Part shown: positions 45,801 through 57,016 of the stretch, one piece after another
How the letters are laid out: each line of letters starts with the position of its first letter
How positions within the stretch are numbered: the first letter of the stretch is position 1
Assembly: GCA_029532415.1 (NCBI GenBank)
Contig: JAQOTA010000048.1
Coordinates: 670,001 to 734,000, forward strand
Reading direction: 5' to 3'
Origin: Marasmius tenuissimus
Lineage: Eukaryota; Basidiomycota; Agaricomycetes; Agaricales; Marasmiaceae
Length of the DNA stretch: 64,000 nt
Program-made: the position numbers and the translations under genes
Notes under the pieces: generated by a model
Database searches by the model: none
What the model was told of the DNA's origin: nothing
The model's input: the letters and a program-made list of their open reading frames with translations, nothing else

Positions 45801-48461
45801 AAGCATGGCGAAGCCGACAGGAGTCGGACGGTGTTCCACGACCTCCGCCGACGGCAGCGAACATCATACATCTACTGTTTCCCAGCAGTCCAACTGCGAC
45901 CCCCTCTGTCGTGAAAGACGCCGTCTCGATCGTCAACTGGTTAGGAGGGCTGGTCGGTAAGTGGATTTCTCTACATTGTAGCACGCACGGGGTGTTCAAA
46001 TGACATCTTCATTTCAGGCGTTGGGGATGAATGGGAGGATGATGAACTGGAGCCGGAGTGTACCACTTCACCTCCACCGCACCTCGCAAACGTGCCCGTT
46101 GGATCTTCCAACAATTCCGTCGATGTTTCGTCGTCAGCCTCCAGTCCGACATCCCCTTCGTCAGCGAAACATACCTCCTCTTGGTCCTCCTTCATTCCCG
46201 CCTTCCCACTCAGCTGGTCCTCAGGGTCATCGGCAAAACCTGCGGAGACCGGTACAACTCCAAAAGATAGCGTCCCCAGCTCTTCAGCTCCACCCACGAT
46301 CTCAATCGGATCGAGTAACGGTTCCGCTTCAGGTTCAGTTGCACCTGGGTCCATGTCCACGACTCCACGAACAAGATCGTTCACATCTCCTGCTGCCGCC
46401 AACTCCCCTTATGGAACCTCTGTCCCTGCGTCATCTGCTGCCGCTACGAGCAACGCGTATCCAACTGTTCGGTCCCTTAAACAGAAAAACAGGCGGTGGT
46501 CCCGCCCGTTGAAGATCTTGATCTATAGTTCGGATGGGTACACAGAAAGTTCGGTACCTGCTTTGTGTCTGTTGATGGCGTTTGGTGTTTATGGGAATGC
46601 TGGTCGTGTGCCATCGCTCGAGTGTCTCGAGATCCCACGGCCAGATCGGGAGCAGAGAGGGATGACGCTACCTGAAGCGTATCTGCAGCTGCAGTTGGGC
46701 GACAAGAGGTCTGAGAACGGGAAGAGGAAGATTGGGAGGAGTTTCTTTGTGTACCAGAGCGACTTGGGGTTCTTGAGGAAAGTCGAAGTTGAGTATGAGA
46801 AGGAGAGGAAGGCGAAGCAGCGAGAGATGGAGGAGACGGAGAAGGAGAGGAAGAGGAAGGAGGAGTGGGGAAGGAGGGGCAGCATTCACCTCGAAGAAGC
46901 CCGCCGGGAACGAATAAAGAAAGACCGAGAGGGTTCGGTCGATAATGGTTCTCCAGGGAAGAAGGGCCTCTTTTCGAGTTTTGGAACGAATGTGAACCCG
47001 TATGTCGCTGGTTGGGGTCACTCCGGACAGTCTTCGAAAGAGCCTGCAAAACCACTACCAGTGAAGTCGCGGCCGTCAGCGAAGAGCGTATCGTTCGCTT
47101 CCCCTCACACACCACCTCCAACTATCCCAATGCCCGTACCCTCTACACATTCTTCGCCCCCGGCTCCCTCGCCGCCACCTCAGAGTGGTAGCGCGAGTGC
47201 GAGTTTACCTTCGTTATCGGCCCTACCAGAAGTGGCACCTTCTACACCCCCGCCATTGCCACCGATATCAGGACAGGTCACCACTGGGGCCCTCGCAGTC
47301 ACGAGACCCAGGTCGTCAACGTTCGCGGGCTCTATGCATAACGTTCTTCCAGGATACTTTGGAAGCAACAGCCTTCACGAACAGAAGCTCCGAGCCAAAT
47401 TCTTTAACGAAGCGTGGTTCAATGACTCCCGATTTGACGGCAGTTTCCCAAGCAGAGTGCTCGAGGGTGTATATCTAGGCAACCTGTGAGTCTTATTCTC
47501 GACACCTATTTCATTTAACACCCGATAACTGAACAATCCTAGGAATCATGCCTCCAACGTTTACATGCTCCAAGCTCTCGGGATAACACACGTTGTTTCC
47601 GTCGGTGAATGTGCACTCATTCCCCCGGGCTATGGACATGGACATGGCCAGCACCAGCCCCAGATGGTACAACATCCGTTCTATCCCAACTCCCATGGGC
47701 ATTATTATTCGCAACATGTTCATGGCAATTCGTATCCTATGCATGGACACGCAAGTTCTGGTACGGGGTCGCATTCTTGCGCATTTCGTCGATCTGACAT
47801 TTTTACTATTTGCACAGTTCCACCTACACCTGGCTCTCTGTACCTGGAGGAACGCGCGGGCAGGATTAAGGTCTTGGATATCCAAGGCGTATGCGATGAC
47901 GGAATTGACACTCTAGATGAGGGACTGTTGGGCGATATCTGTGAGTGTTACTCTGGTCTATTATGCACATACCGCTGACCACTGCTTCCACTAGGCGAAT
48001 GGATGGACGGAGCTCGTCGCGAAGGCGGCCAAATTCTCGTTCACTGCAGAGTCGGCGTCAGTAGGAGTGCTACCGTCGTCGTGAGTACCCTCATACCGTT
48101 TCGTTGGTCTGCGCCTTTCACTGACGTATGGCATGTTACTCAGATTGCGTATGTGATGAAGTCTCTCAACCTCCCCCTCGTGGACGCATACCTTATCGTT
48201 CGCTCTCGTCGCCTCTCGGTGCTTATTCAGCCGAACATGAGACTTCTGTATAACCTTTGCGCTTGGGAGGTCCGACTTGGTATGAACAGGGTTGAGGCCA
48301 AGATCTCCGAGCGAAGGAAAGCTCTTTCTGGGCAGCCTTGGACAAAGGAGCAAGAGGATAAGCTCAGGGAGGACCTGCGCAAGATCGAGCTGTCGACGGT
48401 GGTATCGTGGCCTTACCTTGCAAAGGAGGTTCATAGGTTGAACGAAAAATATTTGGGATAG
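42871..48461 (+). CDS. Pps1-like dual-specificity protein phosphatase, very large, many introns
   Basis: Dephosphorylates Ser/Thr and Tyr residues; the yeast relative Pps1 acts in cell-cycle control. The start at 42871 (MQNMKQDSALAHGLKYPPKF) leads through a Ser/Pro-rich, acidic region (PPDYDEDSDSYFSSEDELDD) to conserved blocks ILAALSDIVVYSPVGKSANA, YNVFILDAGAEE, FDICIECHDAAPLPSKDHL and RPLKILIYSSDGYTESSVPA, the latter typical of Pps1. A charged coiled-coil-like part (KERKAKQREMEETEKERKRK) and Pro-rich linkers follow. The catalytic domain has SRVLEGVYLGNL, ALGITHVVSVGE, IKVLDIQGVCDDGIDTLDEG, QILVHCRVGVSRSATVV (HCx5R with Cys and Arg) and LPLVDAYLIVRSRRLSVLIQ, ending RLNEKYLG. The N-terminal extension is long. 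A split into two genes near 45 kb cannot be fully excluded, but in-frame junctions favour one. Confidence 0.8.
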
Positions 48462-48665
48462 CTGGGTGACGATTTGTTGATGTACTGGTGAGTTACCTCC
48501 TCCCTTTTTCCGCGAGTCGGCCTCGAGACTCATGTCGGTGTTTCCAGTATGAATTTTTTCTTGTGACTGTCTCCGTCAATATCCGCATTATTTATTTCCA
48601 GATCTTGCTCGTTTCTCCATTCCATTCCATACATGTACCTCTGTCTATATTGTCTTCATTTTCTT

Positions 48666-48691
48666 TCTCTCTCTCTCTCTCTCTCTCTCTC
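48666..48691. repeat. (TC)n microsatellite
   Basis: Uninterrupted TC dinucleotide run of 13 units. Confidence 0.95.
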
Positions 48692-48811
48692 CATTCTCCT
48701 CATTCTGTCGCCATTCATACTCATACATGACCCGTCACTACCACGCGCATTCACATATCATTCTGTTCATCTCCGCCTGTCTTTCCGCTCCGTCTCAATT
48801 TTCATATCGTC

Positions 48812-48920
48812 CCGTAATCGCGCAAGTTAGTTTGTACACTAAACCTCCAGTGCTCCTTGTTATCGTTCGTTGTCTGTCGCCGTCGCCGTTGTTGTGTTGT
48901 AGAAAAAAGGTGTAAATAGG
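48812..48920. repeat. Duplicated 3' flank, copy 1
   Basis: Shares cgtaatcgcgcaa, ttagtttgtaca, cagtgct, cttgtta, gttgttgtgttgta and gtaaata in order with 50627-50735. Marks the left end of the F-box tandem duplication. Confidence 0.75.
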
Positions 48921-48967
48921 TACTTTAGGCTCTACGTTTCGCAATCACTCATATCTGTCGTCGTCTT

Positions 48968-49092
48968 GAGTGTCGGACGAGCTATATTGTCTATGGAAAT
49001 GATCATCATCCACTGTAAACGAATCCCCCGTCCACTATTCGCTTGAAAGCGATACGTTCTACATTCTTCGAGTCGTTTGTGAGGATCACCCA
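48968..49092 (-). pseudogene. F-box gene 3' exon remnant
   Basis: The sequence gagtgtcggacgagctata, ..ccactgtaaacgaatcccc, gcgatacgttctaca, cgtttgtgagga resembles the last 100 bases of F-box gene 1 (49116-49215) but is broken and lacks the rest. It is probably a relic of an older tandem copy. Confidence 0.6.
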
Positions 49093-49115
49093 AGGTCGTT
49101 CACCTACATTCGCAC

Positions 49116-50274
49116 TCATGTGTCCGACGAGTCATATTGTTCCCAAAAATATTTCTCGTCCGCTATCCAATGAATCCCCTCGATAGCGATGGGTTCTACA
49201 TCATCGTTTGTGAGAATGATCCGAAGAGGGTTCATGCTCCTGCGATCGGGGCATGTGGAAACAATGTCTGCGAGCTTTTTCAGCCCGTCCTCGACCGACG
49301 GGCCACGTATCCTAAATAAAACAGAACGAAGAGCCGTGAAATGGCTTAGATCTAAAGTTGCTGTAGTTTCATCGAAAAGAAAAACGGTCGGCGGTGTGTT
49401 ACTACTGGGGTTCCCAGTTGAGCGGTGCCAGACAGATCTCACCTGGAATAGTCTGCCACGTCAAGTAGAGAGTCAAATCCTTTACTGAGGAGGAGTAGAG
49501 GTCCATGAACGATTGTAAGAGCGGTATTCCAACTGACAAGGGTGCCGGTGAGCAAGCGAGCGTTAAACTCAAGGTCTCTAAGCCCGGGAAATTCAAGACA
49601 TCAGGGAGGAGGAACCAAGGAAGGAGAACGTTCCAAATCGCGTCCAATTGGAGGCGACGAAGACGAGGTAGGGAAGATGGCAGTTTAGTAGATCTGGGGT
49701 CGTATATTGGGTCAACGGGATCGCATACTGGGACCCTTTCCTGGACGCTGTAGTTCATAGAGAGACTCTCGAGGGCACTGAAATCCCCAACGAGGCTCAA
49801 GACGTCCCCTGCTTGGATAGATGATTGTCGACCCCAGCCGGGAAGGTCACCGTCGACAAGTTCGAGGTGGGTGAGGGAGGAGGAGAGATCCATGAATAAA
49901 GGGAGCATCGCGTCGCCAGGTCCAAGAAGTCTCAGCGAGGTGAGGCTAGTGCATTTGTCAATGAGAGACTCGGCGAGCTCGAAAACGATGGGGGGTATAT
50001 CAGGATGACGGAGATAGCTCGGAACGTTCAAATTCACCGCTGTGACCAATGGCGCCAGGGTGCATTTGGGATCGTTCAGGAGAGATGAGAACATTGGAGC
50101 GTTGTAGTATCCGAGATTTAATAGATGATCTTTGAATAGAAGTTGCCGAGCTTTTGGCATCCAGGATCTGCAAACAAGACTGCAGGCAGATAATGAGAGC
50201 CAATCTTCCTGGCATTCTTCGATTATGTTCTCCCACAACTCGATGGGAATCATGTTGGAAGTCTTATCAAACAT
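49116..50274 (-). CDS. F-box-like protein 1
   Basis: Two exons. MFDKTSNMIPIELWENIIEE gives a recognisable F-box (IPxELWExII..C......L.ACSLVCRSW), which in this class binds Skp1 to recruit targets to SCF ubiquitin ligase. It continues with weak leucine-rich segments (SSSLTHLELVDGDLPGWGRQ; LETLSLTLACSPAPLSVG). An intron of about 79 bases after TWQTIP leads to ATLDLSHFTALRSVLFRIRG and the end EQYDSSDT. The ATG at 50253 (MIPIELWENI) is an alternative start. It is paralogous to the genes at 50791 (same strand) and 52281 (opposite strand). The target is unknown. Confidence 0.78.
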
Positions 50275-50448
50275 GTAAGCCCGTCAAAGGCAACTGTCGA
50301 GGATGTTAGCAGCCCAGGCCGCGGTGCGTGTTTAAGTCGACTATCTGATGGGTCAGGCATTTACTTGTGCGAAGTTTATTCACCCACTTTGGCACTCCAG
50401 TGGGTAGAGTAGACGAGGGATATGGGCGCAGGAAGCAAGGCGGGGTCC

Positions 50449-50620
50449 TGAATTTTAACTCCGGCCCGTTGCTTTGACATGATCGGTCTCTGCCTTACCC
50501 ACCCCATCTCCCGGTATCCTCACCGAGTACTGGTCACCGGTAGTGACCATATCCGGGTAGATCTGGGTACAAATGCTTCTTGCAGTTTGCAAGGCTTGGA
50601 TCATGGATGTAGTACATATA
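50449..50620 (+). pseudogene. F-box gene 5' remnant
   Basis: Resembles the 5' region of F-box gene 3 (52130-52370): actccggcccgtt, ccccatctccc, actggtcacc, tagtgaccatatc, gggtacaaatgct, then cttgcag.tttgcaaggcttggat from within its first exon. The start and the F-box core are deleted. It abuts the duplicated 3' flank at about 50625. Confidence 0.65.
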
Positions 50621-50624
50621 GGCC

Positions 50625-50740
50625 CGTAATCGCGCAAATTAGTTTGTACATTGAAACCCCCCAGTGCTTCTTGTTACCGTTCATTATCCGTCGCCATCGT
50701 CGTTGTTGTGTTGTACAAAAAATTGTAAATACCTAATGCT
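50625..50740. repeat. Duplicated 3' flank, copy 2
   Basis: Downstream flank of F-box gene 2, matching 48812-48920 downstream of F-box gene 1. Confidence 0.75.
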
Positions 50741-50790
50741 CTCTGTTTCCCAATTATTCATACCTGTCTTCCTCTTGAGTGTCCGACGAG

Positions 50791-51896
50791 TCATATTGGT
50801 TCAGGCATACACTTCTGTTTCACTATCCAATGAATCCCCTCGATCGCGACGGGTTCTACATCCTCGTTTATAACACTGAGAATGACCCGAAGAGGGTTTG
50901 TGCGACTACGATTGGGGCACATTGAGACAATGTTGGCCAGCTTGGCCTCTTCGAGTCCGTCTCCACCTCGTGTGTCCCCGGATATCCTGAACGAAACAGA
51001 GCGAAGGGCCGTGAACCGGCCCAAATCTATTGCTGTGGGTTCAATGAAAGGAGAAGTGAGTTGTGTTATCAGGGTTGCCAGTTGAGGTATATCAGAGGGA
51101 TCTCACCTGGGATAGTCGTCCACCTGAAGTAGAGAATCAAATCCTTCACGGAAGAGGAGTAGAGGTCCATGAACGATTGTAAAAGCGGTAATACGACCGG
51201 AAAGGGTGAGGAGTTGAGCGTTAATTCCATCGTCTCTAACCCCGGGAAATCCAAAACCGGGAGAATGAACCATGGAAGGAACACGTTCCAAATAACTTTC
51301 AACCGAAGGCAACGGAGACGGGGCAAGGAAGGCGATGAGTTCGTGGTTCTGGCATTGCGAATTGGTTCAATAGGGTCACTTATAGACGTTCTCGCGGTGT
51401 TGTACATGGCGAGGTGCTCAAGGACACTGAAACTCCCGACGAGGCTCAGGATAGTCCCGGCTTGAACAGATAGTTGTGTGTCCAAGCCGTCGAGCCCTTC
51501 GTCAAGTTCAAGGTGGGTGAGGGAGGAGGAGAGACTCGTGAATGAGGGGAGAATCGCCTCGCTAGGTCCAAAGATTATCAGAGACGTGAGGCTACTGCAT
51601 TTGTCAATGAGAGACTCGGCGAGTTCGCCGATCTTGGGAGGTGTACTGGAATCTAGAAAATAGCGTGGAACTCTCAGGTTCACCGCTGTGATAAATGGCG
51701 CCAGGGTGCATTTGGGATCGTTTAGAAGAGCCGAAAACCTTGGAGCTTTGTAGTATGCGAGATATAGTGGATCTTTGAAGAGGAGTTGTCGAGCTTTCGG
51801 CATCCAGGATCTACAAACAAGGCTGCAGGTAGATAAGGAGAGTCGCTCATCCTGGCATTTCTCGATTATGTTCTCCCACAACTCGATGGAAACCAT
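50791..51896 (-). CDS. F-box-like protein 2
   Basis: Close paralogue of F-box protein 1. MVSIELWENIIEKCQDERLS then STCSLVCRSWMPKARQLLFK form the F-box. Shared blocks include LNDPKCTLAPFITAVNLRVP, SSSLTHLELDEGLDG and QSFMDLYSSSVKDLILYF. The intron after TTIP removes about 73 bases and the last exon reads AIDLGRFTALRSVSFRISGD to VKQKCMPEPI. Both frame and motifs are intact. The tandem arrangement with gene 1 and the shared 3' flank show an origin by local duplication. Confidence 0.78.
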
Positions 51897-52280
51897 GTCG
51901 GGAGCCTTAAATCCGCAAGTCGTTGTAGAGTCGTAGACAACTGTCGAGGATGTAGTAGCCCAGGTCGTGCTGCGTGTTCAAATCGACTATGTGATGGGTC
52001 AGGTAGTAGCTTGTGAGAGATTCAGTCGCCCACTTTAGTACTTCTGTGGGTAAACCAAACGAGGGGATATGGGCTTGATGGACGCAGGTCCCAGGAAGCA
52101 AGGTGGATTTTGAGATTTGAATTCTATGTACTTAAATCCGGCCCGCAACGGCCCGTAAACCCGTTGCTACAACGTTGTTGGGCGCTTGTCTACCCACCTC
52201 ATCTTGACCTCTACCACCCACCCCATCCCCGGCGTCATCACTGGTCACCGACAGACTATAGTGACCATATCTGGGTACAA
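51897..52280. other. Divergent promoter region of F-box genes 2 and 3
   Basis: 384 bases between opposing start codons. The segment 51920-52080 resembles the upstream flank of gene 1 (50290-50440), for example ctgtcgaggatgt and agtcgactatctgatgggtcagg. No gene is supported. Confidence 0.5.
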
Positions 52281-53424
52281 ATGCTCCCTAATGAGCTCTG
52301 GGAATCTATCATCGTCGAATGTCAGGATAGCCGACACTCTCTAGCTTCTTGCAGTACTGTTTGCAAGGCTTGGATGTACAGGTCCCGTCAGTTGCTCTTT
52401 CAGAATCGCTTCTTAAAACTCAATGGCAGCAACGCTGCAGCTTTCCAATCCCTTATGAGCAACCCCAAATGCACGCTTGCGCTATTCATTGCGGCAGTGG
52501 AATTGGTAACTCTGGATTATCCTTATTGTTCATCGGAATCGCCCTCTCCCCCCTCTCTCCAAATTCACGAAATTATCCGATCTATCATTCGCGGATGCAA
52601 AAGCCTCAAGTCTCTGAAGCTGAATGGAACTCATCGAACGGTTTTTCTTCCATTTACGAGGCTCTCATCATCCCTCACGCATCTCGAACTCGTCGATTAT
52701 CTTCCTGACGAGGGCCCACAATCATCTATCATGGCAGGAACTGTATTGGACCTCATCGGAAACTTCAAAGTTCTTGAGGTCCTCAAGATGCATTTTGATG
52801 CTCATGATTTGTGGGTAATGGATCCCGTTGAGCCAGTATGCGACCTGGCCCTAGTCAGAAGATCATCATTGGAATCATCCTTACCGTGTCTCCGTCGTCT
52901 TCAATTGGATTTGATGTGGAATGTTTTCCTTCCCTGGTTCCTCATTCCGGGCATCCTAGGTGTTCCCGACTTGAAGACCTTGGCATTGAATCTCGCGTAC
53001 TTGCCCCTACCACCTCCAGTACCGCTTCTCCAATCGTTCATCGACCTCTATTCCCCTTCTCTGGAGAGTTTAGTTGTCTACGTGATGTGGGAGACCCTTC
53101 CATGTAAGTTACAACCCACACGGGCTCCAGAGTCTGTTATAAATGCTTTTGTTCATTCCGATTTTGCCCGACACAGCACTGGATCTTAGCCGTTTCGGTT
53201 TGCTTCGGTCAATTCTTTTCAGGGTGAGAAGACCGCCCAAGGCTGCAGGCGAGTTCAAAAAGCTCATTGACGTGGTGTCCACAGCCATCAATCGCGGGCA
53301 CAGAGAATCAGTTCCTCTTCGCGTCATCATCACGCACGGGGAGGCAGAACTGGTTGCTCAAATTGAAGGTGTCCGTTGGATACTCGATGCGCGGTATTAC
53401 AATGAGGAGTACGAGTGGTCATGA
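52281..53424 (+). CDS. F-box-like protein 3
   Basis: Start at 52281, MLPNELWESIIVECQDSRHS, then ASCSTVCKAWMYRSRQLLFQ (F-box), NPKCTLALFIAAVELVTLDY, SSSLTHLELVDYLPD, LLQSFIDLYSPSLESLVVYV. The intron after ETLP (gtaagt..cacag) leads to LDLSRFGLLRSILFRVRRPP and the end YYNEEYEWS. An in-frame extension upstream to 52110 is possible but lacks family support. It is the most diverged of the three paralogues and lies on the opposite strand. Confidence 0.78.
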
Positions 53425-53703
53425 AGGCAGCTGGTGGTACTCTATCCTCAGGATTCCAGAAACGTCCGATACTAGAAGTATAACAAGACCAATGCCAAAG
53501 GGAACATAGGTAGTGCCAGGCCTGTACGAATACAGTTATAGACAGAGTCATATACGCGGAAGACTCGAGATATTAAGATAACAATGCGGGATACATGCAG
53601 TCCAGAATGGGTGATCTTGAAAGAACGTGTCGCCTTATGCAGGAATAATGATAATAGAAAATGGCGAATGGTGAAAAGTCCTGTCCCCTTCACGGGGTCA
53701 CAG

Positions 53704-55780
53704 CTACCTCCTCCCCGTCGACCACTCTGGATCATACCCAGGCGGAAGCACAGTCTCCTCGCCTTCCTCATGCTGAGGTACAGGCCCCGCATCTGTTTCC
53801 CGTCGCACGGACTGTGTTCGAGCCTCTGAACGAGTGGTACTGGTCGCGGTTCCGCTCCCACTCGCGAATGTAGATTCCGATCTTCCACTCCCAGATCCGG
53901 ACGTGTTTGGAGGGGCTGTCGAACCCCTCTGCTTTTCTGATAGCGGCAACGACTGTGCAGACGTATTACGACTCCTACTCCCTCCTGCTTCTACCCAGGG
54001 CGGCGTATGCGGAGCGAGTCCGCTTGAGTCTCTCTGTTTTCGTGATGACTGGCCCGACTGTGAAGATATGGTGTTGCTTCCACTCCCTCCGGAGCCCAGC
54101 CAAGGCGCCGCATGCGGAGGCAGTGCCGAATGGGAGTCACCGTAGGTATGCACAGGAGGGTAGTAGCTCGAATTGCCGTCAGTGTAGGAGTTGAATCGGG
54201 AATGGGAAGGCGTGCTGGGTCCACTGGGCGGTCCGTGGTAAATGAAGGGTTCGAGGATACCAGGAGCTACAGAGTTATAGAGTGAGGCAATGAAGGGAGA
54301 ACAGAGACTGTCTAAGAAAGTGGCTCACAGTTTGGAGCTTGCTTGACCATGTGTCCGGGTTGATAGCTCCTACTCTGACTGATTTTGTTTCTTCGTCTGC
54401 ACCAGAGTAGAAGCAAGGCAAATATTGCGATGGCAGCTACGCCACCTCCGACCTGAAAGGATATATGAAGACTAGGAACGTTGTATATGGGAGATATTTG
54501 ACTCACCGCTATACCGATGATGGAACCCGTACTCAATGAAGACGACCCTGAGGAGTCCCCGGTATTAGTTTGACCAGTGCCGCTTGGTGCAATACTGGTG
54601 GGAGAGCCATTGACTAGTGTAGAAGAGGCACCCAGTGCGTTGGTTGCCGTATCGTCCCTGCAGACAAGCTCGTACAATTAGAGCAATGACAACGTAATTA
54701 GTGAAGAGGTGAACGAACGTTCCGCCTTGCCCATCCATCAGGACAACCTGTTGTCGAATTTAGTTAGGAAGGATAAATCTACTGATTGACTAGCCACAAT
54801 TGATCTAGACCTACCGAATGCACATCCAAGTACTTGTTCTGCTCGCCGTTCGTCAAGGACAAGGTGTATGACTGAGTACGATCAAGTCCCGACTCCCAGT
54901 AGAGAAGGACATCCGATGCGAACCATTTCGAAGTAGCGTTGAACGTCCGGGGAGAACTGGAGGCACCAGCAGAAGGACTGAGAGCGGCCGTGAAGGTTCC
55001 ATGGTCGTGATACACAGCCCCATAAACCCGAATGGCTGACCTAGCGTCATGAATCGGGTTGAGCTGATATTCGAGGAGGGAACAAGACACATACGCGCTG
55101 TTGAACCGTACAATGATTGCTGATCCCCCTGTAATAGTATCGACACGAGGATACGCGAGTGGGTCGTTAGTCCCCCTAGTGTTGAATCCACTACCACTGG
55201 TCGAGAAATAGTTGGTGTTCAAGGACGATGTACCATCCGCGTTGACCTTGACAGAGTCTATTGGTTTCTCGGTTACCATAGCGCTGGAGACGAATTTCAG
55301 TTGGCGGTGCTTCGGCGGCGAGCTGGCGCCCTGAGGAACAAATACGCACCCAGTCTTCCCAACACCCACAGTCACCAAGGCCGTAGACAAGCTCAATGTT
55401 TGACTTTGCGTCAAAGTCAATTGCAGCTTATGCGTTTTATACTCCAAATTCGCATAGCTGGCCAAGATTCCGTCCTGCGGTGATCCAGTCACTGCTGCGC
55501 CATCGTCCAAACTCGTCGTATAGGCCCCTGCTGAGCCCGTCCCGTAGATGTAAACCGCTGTGCCCATGAAAGACAATTCGAAGGTGGCGCCTTGCTTCGA
55601 CGTGTTGTGGGAGGACGTCCCCGAGCCCCGGTTGGTGTTATTGAAGGTATTGTCGTACATTTCCTCCGGACTACCAGTGTAGAAACTTTTCCATCCTGAC
55701 GCGACATCTCCCTCTCGGAACGGGGAGTATGTGAAGGTTGGGGAGCTATCAGGGATGGAGATATTGTAGAAGTTGACCAT
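53704..55780 (-). CDS. Single-pass membrane protein with large beta-rich ectodomain
   Basis: The first ATG in the open frame is at 55780 (MVNFYNISIPDSSPTFTYSP). An ectodomain of about 330 residues holds two repeats of the pattern seen once in the protein at 8394 (GATFELSFMGTAVYIYGTGS; SAIIVRFNSAYVSC with IRVYGAVYHDHGTFTAAL). After an intron, a Ser/Thr-rich stalk precedes one membrane helix (VGGGVAAIAIFALLLLW) and a basic CRRRNK stop. The tail is long, Ser/Pro-rich and probably disordered, with three imperfect repeats of PPHAAPWLGSGGS / PHTPPWVEAGGS type, ending PPGYDPEWSTGRR. At least four exons. Presumed cell-surface protein, function unknown. An upstream exon with a signal peptide may be missing. 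Confidence 0.68.
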
Positions 55781-56062
55781 CGCCTGGTCTGAGACCAACC
55801 CGGGAGGAGGAGGCTGCGCAGTGAGTAAATGGTACTGGGAAGAGCGAGGTTCAGGGTCGTGATGGCGTTATATCTTTTGTGCGATTCCCACTACATACCC
55901 TGTCAAAGCGGACCCGCCTCTTCAACAATTACCCCATGTTATGTCAAGATGTATTTTTGAGTTAGTGCGGACATCGGGTGCAGCGGAAGGGCGGCATCTA
56001 CAGCCCGACTCGTTATATCTATCAATTCCAACTATACCTACAAGGGAAGGAGAACAAGAGGG

Positions 56063-57016
56063 TTACAACTCCATATCATCGTTCTTCCTCTTGGTATTAA
56101 AAACAAAGTCATCCTCGTCCAGGTCGAACAATTCATCTACCGGAATATTCTCAAACTCCGCGAGTGCTGCCTGTCTCTCCCATTCCTCTGCGTAAGCTTC
56201 CAGTTCTGCATTTTCCAGTTCTTCCGGAATGATGGATACTTCCGATAACTGAGGCTGTGACGAAGGCCCTGGAGGTGGTCCTGCGGAATGGAACAAGCGA
56301 GCGAATGTAAACATGAGTTGAAAAATATCATTTGACGCGTACATACCTTCCTGAAGCTCATTCTCCCACTCCTCCACGTCCTCGAGGTCAGGATCGACAG
56401 AGTCGCCGCACGCGTCGTAATAGGATAATCGGTAGTTATGTCTGAGCTTTCTATTCTCGTTGAGCATGACGCGTCTTAATACCTTAGAATAACGTGGAAT
56501 GTTAGTGAGGACGACTAAGAAAGGGTGAGAGGTCATGCTCACCTCGTCATCAAAGTCATCCTCGTCTTCGCTCGCGTTCTCAACATCCATGACCATTGAC
56601 TCGTCTGCTTCGAATCCATCACTACTACCCATTGGTTCCATTCTTCTCTTGGTTTTCACAATTCTCTTCCTCGCATCTTTTGCCCGCTTCAAACACGAAT
56701 TCCGGAACTTGTCGCGTAATATCGAACCCGTGTCGCTCGACAACGACATTGACATAGAGACAGTAGGTGAAGATGACTGCTGTGTGTATGAGGAAGACGA
56801 CGTTCTGGTTTTTGACTTGTATTGCGACCTTCTGCGTGCCTGAGCTTGTTGTAGAGGTGATGACGAGGGGCCAGCAGGACTGGAATCACCCGCGAGTGGC
56901 GAAGAGTTCATTGGGGTGTAGCTGTAGGTATCGCTGTGGTTATAAGATCCTAATGAGAATTTGCGATTTGTGTGTGGTGTAGCAGGCGATAAGCAAACCG
57001 GACCAGAGTGGAACAT
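56063..57016 (-). CDS. Conserved acidic protein, probably nuclear, function unknown
   Basis: Start at 57016, MFHSGPVCLSPATPHTNRKF. The N-terminal third is Ser-rich, then a basic block (RDKFRNSCLKRAKDARKRIV, KTKRRMEP) and acidic segments (DVENASEDEDDFDDE). Two introns are likely: after DDFDDE (to VLRRVMLNENRKLRHNYRLS) and after WENELQE (to GPPPGPSSQPQLSEVS). Both intron-like segments are multiples of three and stop-free, so the frame stays open if they are retained. The C-terminal part is acidic (ENIPVDELFDLDEDDFVFNT) and ends KRKNDDMEL. The block LNENRKLRHNYRLSYYDACG looks conserved among fungi, but I cannot name the family. Localisation is inferred from charge. Confidence 0.6.
   Translation of the reverse strand: MFHSGPVCLSPATPHTNRKFSLGSYNHSDTYSYTPMNSSPLAGDSSPAGPSSSPLQQAQARRRSQYKSKTRTSSSSYTQQSSSPTVSMSMSLSSDTGSILRDKFRNSCLKRAKDARKRIVKTKRRMEPMGSSDGFEADESMVMDVENASEDEDDFDDEVSMTSHPFLVVLTNIPRYSKVLRRVMLNENRKLRHNYRLSYYDACGDSVDPDLEDVEEWENELQEGMYASNDIFQLMFTFARLFHSAGPPPGPSSQPQLSEVSIIPEELENAELEAYAEEWERQAALAEFENIPVDELFDLDEDDFVFNTKRKNDDMEL

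Larger units (their letters stand above)
48462..48967. other. Intergenic with duplicated F-box 3' flank
   Basis: The 3' flank of the phosphatase, a CT microsatellite, and a stretch at about 48812-48920 that resembles 50625-50735 downstream of F-box gene 2. No gene supported. Confidence 0.5.
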
